DNA from: Onchocerca volvulus
Taxonomy: Eukaryota > Nematoda > Chromadorea > Rhabditida > Onchocercidae
NCBI GenBank assembly: GCA_000499405.2
Contig: HG738140.1
Coordinates: 14,909,967-14,973,966, forward strand
Reading direction: 5' to 3'
DNA: 64,000 nt
Position numbers and translations under genes: made by a program. This document shows positions 26,601 through 41,746 of this stretch, in pieces; within the stretch, counting starts at the first letter, position 1; the number at the start of each line of letters is the position of its first letter. Under the pieces are notes generated by a model. The model was not told where the DNA came from. It saw only the letters and a list, made by a program, of their open reading frames with translations, and did no database searches.

Positions 26601-28796
26601 AAAAAAAAAACGAGAACATAAGAATAAATTGAAAATCAGTACTAATTACCATTAGTAAAGATGCGTTAACGGAGAAAATTATGAGCTTATTATTCAAATC
26701 AAAACCAGATTACACCATTATCAGTATATATATTGTAACTGAATTACCGGGTAGTTTTGATGATCTTATTGGAACTAATCGATAAATTTAAACAAAAATT
26801 TTAAATACAAATAAAAATAAATGTTTTCAGATACCTCTCTTCACGTTCAATAATACGAAGGGCAGTAACTAGCTGTATCGGACCTTGTTCGGTACCACGC
26901 ACTGCTTCCAGACAACGAGAACAGATGTACCATAATTGTTTTGCAAGTTCCTGGATAACTTTATCAAGATCCGAAAAATACGTCTTCAGTAACTGAAAAA
27001 GTTTGTTATTTTTCCCTTCTCTTTCAGTAATTTTCAAAAGATGATTTAATTTTTACTTTTATTAGAATAAGGACGAAAATAGAAAACAAATTCTAAGTAA
27101 ATAGATACATACATTCCTGATGTTTTCATTTTTTTATGTGATTAATTAAAAGAAATTTTTTCTTTCTTTCAGTTTTACGACTACGGACGTTTTCCACATT
27201 GCATCTGGAAGATAAGAGTAGAGTGGAGATAGATTCTTATAATGTAGGATGATGCATTATTTAAATAAGAATTCTCAGAGCAAAAACATGCATTTTTCTC
27301 GTAGTTAATATTACTCTGTTGCAACTTATGCACTTCGTACATCAAATCATCACGTGCATGTTCCATCTCCATGATACTGTAAAAAAAAAAAAAGAAAATT
27401 AAGCTATAATCATTTCCTTGATCATATTGTTCAATAGCAAGCTCAAAATACTACGAAAAAATGAGAAGAATGGGAAAGAGAAAAAAAAATAGATGATGAA
27501 GAATTGTACATATATTTCAATAAGCAATTTCATCGCTAATGGTAAATATTTCCATATGCCTTGGAAAAGTGAAGAAGAATGTGTTTCATTAATCCATTAA
27601 CTTTTTATGTGCCAGAAGGAGTTTGCCATCTTGGATATATTCACGTGTCTTTTCGATTGTTTCATTAATTTCGTAAATATGCTGTAAATGTCCTAATGAA
27701 GTTGCATACTGACTATTTTTCATGTTCGCTTCTCGTAATTTTGCCATTTTCTGTTTCAGCTCAGGAAATGCCAGCAATGTTGTGTAAATTTCCTGCAAAC
27801 TACAAGAAAGAAGTTTTAACAGAAATATTTGAATAGAATAAGGATCAAGATAAATTCAAATTAGAAGACTAATGTGAAATCCAAACATTACATCTTTTCT
27901 TCATTTCTATAAGTCTCATTTTTGAGATTAGTATTCTTTAATTGATGTCAAAATTGACATAAACGTCCCGAAGGCTAGAATATACACATAACACCTCAAG
28001 CTATAAAAGAAGATGATGGGATAACGGACATATTAATTAAGAAATCGCAACAACCAAAAATTAAATAATGAAGTTTTCAATTAAAAAAAAAATCAACGGA
28101 TCCAAAACAGATAAAATAAATCTAACAACAGTAAATAATTTATAAATAAGAACAAATGTAGGAAAAATTCTCGCCTACTTTTAATATTGCGGAAGATTTT
28201 TTCCAAAAAGGCAGGAAGTCTAACATTTCGTAATAAAAATTGTTGGAATCTAAAATAGCTGCTAATCTTATGAATATTCCTTACCTAGTTTCAACTCCTT
28301 TGATATCTTCAACAGTTGTAGATAAATGTCCTATAGCTGTTCGAATGCCTTCTAGCTGGGATTGTACGCCAGTTCGAAGCATTGCTTCTACAGCAGTCTG
28401 AAACATCTTGCATTTTAATTTCTTTTCTCTCCCTTTCCATTTGCGATGTGAAGTACCTAATAGTTAATGAAAAGAATGATGACTGCACCAAGTCGTAGCA
28501 AGACTTTTCCTAAACAAAACTGCCTACAAAATTGTTCGCATAAAAGTCTATGATTGTTCAAAATCAAATAGAACGAATCTTCCCAAAATATCCAGTTTTA
28601 TTTTGCAAACAAAATGAATCAAATGATGTCAAAATTTGTTCGAGAAAAAAACAAAATTGACGAAATATACCTTTTTCCTATCAGCTCTTTTTTTAAATGT
28701 ATCCAATTTTTCCAGCTGATCTGGCCTTTGAAACATTTGCGCCACTTGTACCAATGCTGCTGCATGTGCTTCCTTTTCGATTGCATCTACATCCAT
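20657..28796 (-). CDS. sec-6: Exocyst complex subunit Sec6 / EXOC3
   Basis: Nineteen exons, about 800 residues (human EXOC3 about 750). The ATG is at 28796 and TAA at 20657-20659. The first exon (28671-28796) contains QRPDQLEKL as in human QRPDQLDK. Exon 3 (27602-27799) has FPELKQKMAKLREA, QYATSLGHLQHI and GKLLLAHK. Later blocks are ELAKQLW, LRIIEREER, PPDRPRKW, VDDLMVAK then CFPPSYGIYD, LTKKWLNGS and TLVRKFPDMH. All correspond in order to EXOC3 (Sec6 family, Pfam PF06046). Sec6 is a helical rod subunit of the exocyst that tethers secretory vesicles to the plasma membrane and contacts SNAREs. Exon 13 uses the internal acceptor CTTTTCCAG, which restores the human-like YKDAATAYK. Nearly all junctions are canonical; only the end of exon 4 (about 27330) lacks an in-frame GT donor. 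The short last exon (20657-20812) is separated by a 1.5 kb intron. Confidence 0.92.
25950..25968 (+). repeat. Poly-A run beside a Sec6 exon
   Basis: About 19 A within the intron directly downstream of the exon that ends at about 25979 (minus strand). Confidence 0.8.
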
Positions 28797-28811
28797 ACTA
28801 CACTTCTTTAT

Positions 28812-28814
28812 CTG
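28812..28814 (-). promoter_or_regulatory. Candidate trans-splice acceptor for Sec6
   Basis: On the minus strand CATTTCCAG ends at 28812, 16 bp before the ATG at 28796, with no upstream coding exon seen. It fits a spliced-leader addition site. Confidence 0.5.
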
Positions 28815-30057
28815 GAAATGAATAAGTTTTGCAAAATTTTATGAAGTCTCGAGAAAAAAATCCAATTATTTTTCGTACTAATATGTTCTTTTCTTTTTCT
28901 TCTACGTTTTTGCAAAAATTTAAATATAAGATCAGAAACGAAACAAGTTAAATGGATAACTAATTATTCACTGTGCATTAATAATTACCCTTTTTGTCTC
29001 GATTGATTAATTTTTCCTATCCTTCTCATTTCGTCTCAAGATAATCTCTGGGTATATTTTAAGCCAATATATTTTTTAAATTATATGAAAATAACTTCTA
29101 ACTTTTTTTTAATCGAATATAAACTTTCAAACTAAGTGATACATCTCGCCCTCTTTCTCTGTCAAAATTAGTATTCCTCGTTATCTCTCACTATCGCTCT
29201 CAATCTATGTCACATCCTCAGTTACTGTATTCTTTTCATTCTCATAATCAGCAAAAGTTGCAAAAATCATTAGCAAAACTCAATCCTTTCGAATAAATCA
29301 TTTCTTACACATCTTAGCATAATTTCCGAAAAATTGAGAAATCAATACGACACGTTGTTACGTACGTAGAATATCAAAAGAATGACGGAAATGATCAATT
29401 AAATTGGAAAAGAAATACTCCATACTTCCATCCATCAACTATTATATTTTCTACTAATTAGAAATCTTCACGTACGTAAGTAGCTATATGTCACTACTTA
29501 TTAATCTCACTCTATGCGTTACGTGTTAATTACGTTACGTGTTAGTACACTATTTCACATATCATATCAATCACTATTTCCTCAAAACAATGCACTTTTT
29601 GGAAATGTTAATGGTGCTTAGCTCTCCTCTGTTCCATTCTATTTCTTACCTCACTCTCTTTCTGTCGTTAATGATGTAATAGCATTTGAACTTTTTATTG
29701 GCTGTTATGGCTGATGAATTAGGATGAATAAATTGTTCAGGAATATTATTTCAGTATTGGTTATCGAAAAAATGGGAATTGAAACTTCAAGTTTGATATA
29801 TTCCATTTCCCATCCAGTTACTTGCTGAGATTTCATTTTCCATTCAATTACTTTTGAAGATTCATGAATATTATCACATAAAATATTCGAATATTTTATT
29901 GCTTGAAAATAGAAATCGAAATTTCGAAATTATTTGACATATTTCGATTATTTGCTAGGATTTATGCAGTTCAGTGTGTAAATTATAGAAGTGAAAGACA
30001 TTGACTTGTTTATATACGTATTTAATTGGATCTGAATTTTATATTTTCTTTTTTAAA
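28815..30057. other. Divergent intergenic region, Sec6 / ZCCHC4-like
   Basis: About 1.2 kb between two divergently transcribed genes, so it presumably holds both promoters. Near 29350-29560 there are several TTACGT/ACGTAC words, which may be chance. No exon or RNA gene seen. Confidence 0.5.
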
Positions 30058-30078
30058 GACTTGGAAATAAATTTTAAG

Positions 30079-33000
30079 ATGAAGAGGAAGAAAAAAGAAA
30101 AATGTGTGGAAAATAAATCGGAATGGTCGTTAAGGAAACGGCAAGGTTTCCGACTTCTGGATCCGACTGGGTATCAAGTGCCTACTTGCTCTCATGGTAT
30201 CTTTTTAATTTTATTCCTTTTTATTAACTTTTAAGCGAGTGAAGGAACAGATGAAAATTAATTTACTGGTTTTTAACTTACAAATAAAAAGCACAACTGC
30301 TAGATATTCCTAAAATTATTGTTTTCTGAAATTATTTGATGTATGTCATGTAATTCCGTAACATATTGCAAGAGATGAATGGAACTAGAAAGAAACATTT
30401 TTTTTATACATGTGGAAAATATTGGCACATGTGATAATCAGTGTTGCATGATATCTAATTTTTAAACTTAATGCATTAGTTAAATATATTTCAGGAAAAT
30501 GTTTGACTACTTTTTATACAACTTTTGATTTAATTAAGGTAGTTCCTCTTACGTCATTTAAAAATCTATCTTAAATATAGTCATAAAACACTTTGTTATT
30601 CACATTATTTTAGGACCTTGTTTGTTGTTCGAGCGCAGAACTCAGCAAACAACAGAAAAATTTTTTGCTTGCGCCGTTTATCGATCTCAGAAACGTTGTC
30701 CATTTCGATTGGATATAAGAAGCGAAATTGTTTCAGACAATTTGTGCAAAAATTCCGATGTTTTGAATGTTGCAACCACATCGTTTTGTTACGCTACTAT
30801 ACGAAAAAAGTGAGTTTTCTTCTAAAAAATATTATTCGCACTTAAATTTTTCAAGTTAATGATACTTTAAAAGTTTTGAAAATAATTATTTATTGTTTCG
30901 CAACGCCTGGATGATTTTTTATGCATAGAATGGATTTATATGAAATAGAACGATCGTTACATCAGTGCTGAACGATTTGATAATATGTGGTATTTAAATG
31001 TAATAAAATTTACTTCTTGAAAAAATACGTTATATCAATGCTTACAATTTTTTGATTAAGTTCAAAAAGATTTAGAAGTTTTGCAAAAAAAATTTGTTAA
31101 AATTTGATGCATTTCGGTAATTTGCAGAGTGAATTTATTGAGAGCAAGAAATGAAAAGATTTACTACTGCGTAATTTGCAATGATGTATTTTCATTGCCA
31201 CATGTTCATCCGATTAAAGGACCACTTGGGATCTCTTCTTTAAGAAGGCCTTCACAATTGTTTTTCGCACACATGCAGAATGATTCGGAAAGTGTAAGTT
31301 TAGTTCATGCTTTGTTTAGAAGTTTGTTTTATTTTTTTTAATTTTTGTACTTTTATTTTTATAGTTAACTATTCACAACATTATCGATCACTCCACGTTT
31401 AGTAAAAACAGTATTCATAAATAATAAATGATATCGCTTAGTGTTATTAGTCTTCATTTTATATTTTAATGTGGTTAATATACATTTCCTCTTTATCCAT
31501 AGAAATGAGTAGGTCTTTCAATAATGAGAATTAAAAAATAGAATCCGTAATTGGATGAAAAAATGAAAGCTGAAATTTTTTGCAGCAATATTGGTTTGCG
31601 GAGGAATCTTTAACAGTGATAGTAAACGCTATTGAAAAGTCAGATTGTGACGGAATATTGTGCATCGGAACACCAACAATATTCGAACATTTTCAAAGTT
31701 ACCAATTGCTTCGGCAAAAAACAAAATCATTTTTGTTGGATATCGATGCCCGATTTGTGAGATTTTCTCTAAAACCTCTGTTTCTTCAAAGCATGTAAAT
31801 CCCTTATTTATGTCTAAGTTTCAGCAGTGTTCATTTCTTGAAAGTTGGAGAAAAGATTAGTTTTTTTTGAAATCAAAATATGGAATTCTGTAGTGTTATT
31901 TCCTAACAAATTTGAAATCTGAATCAGTTATGCAAGTGCTATTATGGAAATTGCTGGAAATTTTCATATGTTTAATAAGTAATACAAATTAGAAAACAGA
32001 ATACCAATATTCGTATATTTCCGGTTTTTTAATTTGCATTACTTCTCATAATTGAGACAATCATAATTGATGAATAGCAGTTTGCTCTATTAAAGAAGAT
32101 GAAGAGATTTTTCAGATTCCATTTTTGCGTTCTAGTCATTTCGCATTATACAGTATGCTGACAAACCATTTTTACGATCCAAGAAGTATCAGAAAACTTA
32201 CTACATTTTTTGGATTAGTTCATCGTCTGGTGATAATATGCGATCCTCCTTTCGGTGTTTTCATTGAAGCCTTGATAAATTCATTAAGGAAGCTTCGAGA
32301 GCAATTTTTCACCTCCATCATTGGCAAGTTGAAGTAAGCTTTAAAAAGCAAAAAAAAAAAAAAAAAAAAAAAAAAAGATAATCCGATTTTAATTTCTACA
32401 TTTCAGTGGTAATTGGTGCAAGAATATCATTATTCTTCCAATTTTTGTTGGAAAACGCTTTCTGAACTGCAACGATTTTCATATGTTGGATTACAGAGTT
32501 AGTTATCCTTTTCTTCATTTCATTATCATGAATTTGAGCATTTACATGTTTCGTATTCTGTTAATTATATCATCTGTGTTTTGATGAAAGCTAATTTAGT
32601 TAAAGATATTTGGGCTTATTTCTTATATTAGTTCATCCTAAAATTATTTCTAGGCATGCGAAGTCTTCTACTCACAGAGATGGTGATGACACTTATTTAA
32701 AAAAAAGCATTATAGGAAAAGTGAAATTCTCATAAATTGAGAATATTACCTTGATTTTTCAAAAGTTTTTGCAAAACTTTCAGATTTGTTATAAAAATCA
32801 TTCGAAATATAAACAGCCAGAAAAGTCTATCGTTCGTATATTTACTGATCTTCCGTTAAATCATTTCGACTTATCAAAACTTCCTGGTTATAGGTCTTGT
32901 TTTTTCTAAATTTTCGGATTTTTTTGCTCATTTGCCTTTTAATTTATTACATAAAGAAGTTTTTTATGCAATGAAAAATTTTTTATTCGAAAAGATGAAA

Positions 33001-33431
33001 TTTAATTTATCAAATCGAAATTATTAGAATTTCAGGTTTTGTGATAAATGTGAGAAATTTGTCGTAAAAACTACTCTTCACTGCGATTTTTGCGAAATTT
33101 GTCCTACCGAAGTAATTCATTTTTTATTTGAACTTACTTTCGAGGATTTAATCAAGCATGTAAAATTATCTTTTCTCTCGTTGCATAATTTGCTAAAAGA
33201 AACTTACGAATATAATTTATTCTTATTTTTAATTTTTGTTTGTAGGCTAATAGTTGCAAGCATTGTAATAGATGTGGTCGATGTGTCAAAAGCACATACA
33301 AGCATTGTTCATTATGCGATCGTTGTCATCTGCCGCAACGATGTCCCAAAATTCAGAATGTTGATTCTCGAAATTCTAGAATGTTCCTAGAGAGAAAAGT
33401 ATACAGACCGAAGAAAGCAAGAGAAAAATGA
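30079..33431 (+). CDS. ZCCHC4-type rRNA N6-adenosine methyltransferase
   Basis: Nine exons with canonical junctions, about 444 residues (human ZCCHC4 about 510). Exon 1 is 30079-30196 and exon 2 30614-30809; they form a GRF-type zinc finger (CSHGPCLLF ... KFFACAVYRSQKRCPF). Exon 3 carries a CVIC...H..H finger. Exons 4-5 form the class I methyltransferase fold with ILCIGTPTIFE, SFLLDIDARF and the catalytic DPPF motif (about 32250) of N6-adenine methyltransferases. The C-terminus is a Cys/His-rich zinc module (exons 8-9). Human ZCCHC4 methylates one adenosine of 28S rRNA; the same role is inferred here. A Lys/Arg-rich N-terminus fits nucleolar targeting. The last knuckle reads CSLCDRCHLPQRC, so the usual His near its end appears replaced. 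The C. elegans relative is, I believe, F33A8.4. Confidence 0.9.
32350..32376 (+). repeat. Poly-A run in a ZCCHC4-like intron
   Basis: About 27 consecutive A between exons 5 and 6. Confidence 0.95.
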
Positions 33432-33606
33432 TAATTAAATTGCTTAGTTGTCGGTTGTTTTTGTCAAATCTTAATTGATGTTGACAGTATAGTCATGTCA
33501 TGAAAAAAAAAGCACTTTTCTGCAAAGCTTAATGTGCAATATGCAGCATATTTTGGATCTTTGATTTGAACATTTATTTACTGCATAGCTTCAATTTTGT
33601 TTTTTG

Positions 33607-34017
33607 ATTTATGAAATTGAATGGCAATGACAATTGTGTGCTGTGTTTTTTCAAATGATGCATTTCTAGCTCAATTTTTGGCTTGAAAAATTGTAGGATT
33701 TAGATGAATTATCTGAAATTTCGGAGTTTTACCTCTCTTCCTGGTTTAATTTTCGGCAGAAAGATAAAGTAGTGTATAATATCTGTTGATGTTAGTAGAG
33801 TGTAATTTAAAATTTATGAAATGGATGGTAATGAAAATTGTTTGCTGTGTTTTTTGAAATGATGCAGCAATTCTAACTCGATTTTTGGCTTAAAAAATTG
33901 TGGGATTTAGATGAATTACCTGACATTTCGGAGTTTTACCTCTCTTCCTGGTTTAATTTTCGGCGGAAGATAAAGTAGTGTATAATATCTGTTGATGTTG
34001 GTAGAGTGTAATTTAAA
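33607..34017 (+). repeat. Two-copy tandem duplication, 205 bp period
   Basis: Copy one (33607-33811) and copy two (33812-about 34017) share long identical blocks such as CGGAGTTTTACCTCTCTTCC and AGATAAAGTAGTGTATAATA, with scattered substitutions and indels. It starts about 175 bp after the ZCCHC4-like stop codon, so it may lie partly in the 3' UTR. Confidence 0.95.
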
Positions 34018-34302
34018 AATGTTTTTTATAAAATTATTCACGCAACTATATTCAATTATCTCGTTTGACGTGTTATGTTCGTCTGATACTTTTTTTTCTT
34101 TTTTTTAATTTTGACTAGAATGGAATATAAAATGTTAATTTTATTCGAAGGGATATAACATGTTAAATATGATAATTGGATTTTTTTTTTGTTTTAAATT
34201 TTTTACTTTTTATTGTGATTTATTCATGTTATGCTTCATACACCATGCTTTGATATAATCAAATTTCCTACTGTTCTAAACATATATTACGGTATGTTCA
34301 AA

Positions 34303-34345
34303 TCTATATCTATATAAATAAAAGTGTAAATGTTCGTTGTGGCTT
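34303..34345 (+). mobile_element. Short Helitron-terminus-like fragment
   Basis: TCTATATCTATATAAATAAA is followed by AGTGTAAATGTTCGT. The second word is shared with the repeats near 42520 and 62120, and the TC start with TATA-rich leader resembles a Helitron 5' end. Too short to be sure. Confidence 0.35.
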
Positions 34346-35708
34346 TTGACACAACGTTTTAAATTATTCGCCTATTGATTTGTTAAAATGAAATAAAGTA
34401 TATAGAATGAACAAAATGAATATAAGTATGTTTATGATGACATCTAACTGTTAAAAATCTAAAATAAAAGCTTTATAAGCTTCTTTTACTCTATATGTTT
34501 GTTAAAAGAGATGTTAATTCCAAAGGGAAATGATGGATTAAAATCGATATTCGAAATGTCCGTGAATAACGAAATCTATTCAGTTTATGATTATTAGTTT
34601 TCCCAAAGTTAGTGGTGCGTTTCGTTGTTGATTCATATTTCCTCATGCATAATAGAATAAGAGTAGATATTTCATTAGTGAGACTGTTAATCTGGTAGTT
34701 TTGAATCAAAAATATCATATATTTATTCCCGTAATTTCATCAATCAATTAAAATTAATGGTTTTATAGACATATGTGATTTTGAAGACAAAGAAAATTTC
34801 TTGTATTTGTTTGTTTCTATAACGTACATCTTTGAGCGAACCAGTTTTTCATCCTTTTTTCTGGTTATTATTCTGAAAAATATTCTGCGAAATAATGTCA
34901 GTTTGGCTTTTCCCCATATTCAACGTTTTTGCTAAGGATTTTAGAGTTCAGATTTTGAATTTTTTGATTTAACTTTTGATTTGATTTTAATACTGTTCCA
35001 TTGATTGTTTAATGTATAGAATGTTCATTTTTTGGATTCTAAAATTCGTCTTTAGAAGGACTGAGTAATCAGTCAAATGATTCATGAATTCAATATTTCA
35101 ATAGTGTTACATTCCTATGTTTTAAAAGTCATTTTCTTATTTTCGCACATAACTTTCTTGTATTTAACCAATCAATTAATTAGTAGTTTTAAATATTTTA
35201 TTCAATTTTTTTCAATTCGCTAAATTTATATGCTTATAAATGAAATAAACTAAATTAGCAAATATTTGTCTTCTGTAATGAATATTAGTGATTATAAATA
35301 TTGGTAAATAATCATAATAAACCATAACAGAAAATAAGTAAACTCTAGATTCAAAAATATTGAATATATAGAAAAAGAGCAATAAGCCAATTGTAAGTTA
35401 AGAAAGTACAGAAAATCAAATTGAAATTTAAAATAAAATATTCGAGAATTTGATATGTTATGCTAACTAAAACAAGAAGGAAATATTCTTTATAATCGTT
35501 ATCTATATTTCTAATTTAGTGAATTAATATTTTTTCCAAGATTTATATTAGGAAATTGTCCGTTTTATGTTATTATTTGATATCTGAAAAAAGGATTATT
35601 AATTATCTTCTGAAATGCAATGTTTCTCTCATCTTTGAGAGATCTTGAAATCTGAGACATAGTTGTGAATATTTAATTAAATCTTATTATCAGGCGTATG
35701 AAATTTTT

Positions 35709-35711
35709 CAG
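35709..35711 (+). promoter_or_regulatory. Candidate trans-splice acceptor for the SXP/RAL-2 gene
   Basis: ATTTTTCAG ends at 35711, 23 bp before the ATG at 35734. It matches the nematode acceptor consensus. Confidence 0.55.
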
Positions 35712-35733
35712 GATAAAGCAGAAATCACGAACT

Positions 35734-37676
35734 ATGATAACATCAGTCATTCTACTTTTATTATCATCATCACACTTTTTCATCGAAGCAGCAGTACGTT
35801 TAGTATTTTCAACATTATAACAATACATATATATAATTGAATGCTGAGTATGAATGATCTAGAAGAGATCATCGATCAAATTATCTTATCAAATCCTAAT
35901 TATTCTTGCATTTATTCATGGCATTTTCGAAATATTAAAGAGTATCGAATAATTATTTGAATAATTTTCTCTTAAATTAGCAATAAATTTCCATTATAGG
36001 ACAGGAACTAATATATTACGATTTTTTTTTAAATACTCAAAATATTTATGATTTTTTTTTAAATATTCATGATTAAAAAATATTTCTGATTTTTTTTTTT
36101 AAATACTTATGATTAATCCTGAATCATTTTTAGAAATCGTCTAATAATTGTGCTGTGCCGCCATTCGTCGGTGATTTGCCGATAGCTGAAAATAAAGAAG
36201 TTTTATCGATATGGAAGGATTATAAATCAGGAGAGGATTGCAGTAATCAGAGACGTGAAACACAACAAGTTGTTAGTTTTCGCATATTTTCAAAGATTTC
36301 TAAGCACGCTAGTTTTGGAGTGATTACATGATAAACAGAATTAAGGAAGACGAAAAAAGAAAAATCATTTTAACTTGTTCAGTTATTTGCTGAAATTTTT
36401 TCCGAGCAGCTAGCGCTTATTAAAATGAGAGAAGCAATCTATATTATTAAATATCTTAGTAATTGTTAAATTTAGGGAAATTGAGATTAGTAACTTCTCT
36501 TGTATTGAATCTAAAATTTCAAAAATATTTCATAATTTTCAGTTTTTAAGACATGGTATTGAAGATTTATCGAATTTTAGATCGATGATTTACCAGACGA
36601 GGTACGAGCAATGGTATTTGGTCGACTACCGTCATTTCTCAATGGTGCTTCAACTGATGTAAAGAAAATGTTTCGAGCAATCATGTATAATAGAACATTG
36701 AATTACGATCTGAAGAAGCAGGAATTAAGGTTTAATTTTTTAATTATAAGTTTGAGGATCTTTTACAATGCTTAAAGGCATAAAAATGATGGATATTCAA
36801 TATTGAGATTAGAGCGGGAGGTAGTGATTCGAAGTTTCATTAACTGAAGTATATAAATGAATGCAACTAACGATCAACGCTATCCATTATTGTTTAATGA
36901 CAAATAATAAAATCTTTTATAAATAGGAAGTCAAATAAATGCAATAAAGAGATAGTTAAATAGGAAGTCACTGAAATTTCTATATATTTAATATATAAGT
37001 TTAAAAAATACTCAGATAGAAATATTATCAATTTGAGATTAAAAAAATCAAATTTATGACTTTTTCTTTTTGTATGGGAGGAATTAATTACCTGATTCAT
37101 TAAAGTTGTCTGGAAGGCTGAAATGAAGTATTGAATTTTGCAGTTATTCTACTTGACATTTGCAGCAAATTAGCGGAAGAGATTTTAAGTAAAAAACAAC
37201 TTGCTGAATTCAAACGATATATGGAAGAGCGTGAACGTCGAGAAAAGGAATTTAAGGAGAAGGTAAATGCTGCAATATTTATTATTGCAAATCTTTATTA
37301 TTTCTAAATTATTTTTAAAAAGTTAAAAAAGATGTTTTCTTCTCTATTACCATCTATTGTATCAATTATTTTATTCGTAATCTGGGAGAGAAATGGTCGG
37401 CGTAACTGTAATTAGTTTAAAATCGCAATGAAATTTTATGATGAGCGATGCATATACTGCAAGTTCTCTGTTGTTAATTTGTAGTATTATTAAAATGAAT
37501 TAACACTGAATATATTTTAGGTAAACAATCTTTCGCCAGCAGCCAAAGAAGCTTATGAAAAATTGCAACGTTTGAAAGCTGAACGAGCTAAAATTATGGA
37601 AGAAATGACTGATGATGTACGAAAGGAACTTCGGCATTTGTTTCGCAAGTCAAAGAACCGAAGCATGAAATTCTAA
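35734..37676 (+). CDS. Secreted SXP/RAL-2 family protein (DUF148 / ANIS5 domain)
   Basis: Five exons with canonical splice sites give about 198 residues. Exon 1 (35734-35793) encodes a short hydrophobic signal peptide (ITSVILLLLSSSHFF) ending at Glu-Ala-Ala. Exon 2, starting at 36134, has a Cys pair (NNCAVPP and GEDCSN) and PPFVGDLP. The remaining exons encode a charged helical region typical of the family, including LPDEVRAMV, LSKKQLAEFKRYMEER and LSPAAKEAYEKL. This is the nematode-restricted SXP/RAL-2 group (Pfam ANIS5_cation-bd, PF02520), small secreted proteins of the body wall, gut and excretory-secretory products. Several filarial and ascarid members are known antigens; the biochemical function is unclear and divalent-cation binding has been proposed. 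The C-terminus ends in a basic KSKNRSMKF tail. Intron 1 contains T-rich tandem units at about 36020-36105. Confidence 0.85.
36020..36105 (+). repeat. T-rich tandem units in the SXP/RAL-2 first intron
   Basis: Three imperfect copies of a GATTTTTTTTTTAAATA core followed by a few variable bases. Confidence 0.7.

Positions 37677-41746
<4,070 letters not shown>

Larger units (their letters stand above)
33432..35708. other. Intergenic region with tandem duplication and repeat fragment
   Basis: Lies between two plus-strand genes. It contains the 205 bp tandem duplication at 33607-34017 and a Helitron-terminus-like fragment near 34303-34345. The rest is AT-rich without a supportable exon. Confidence 0.6.
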
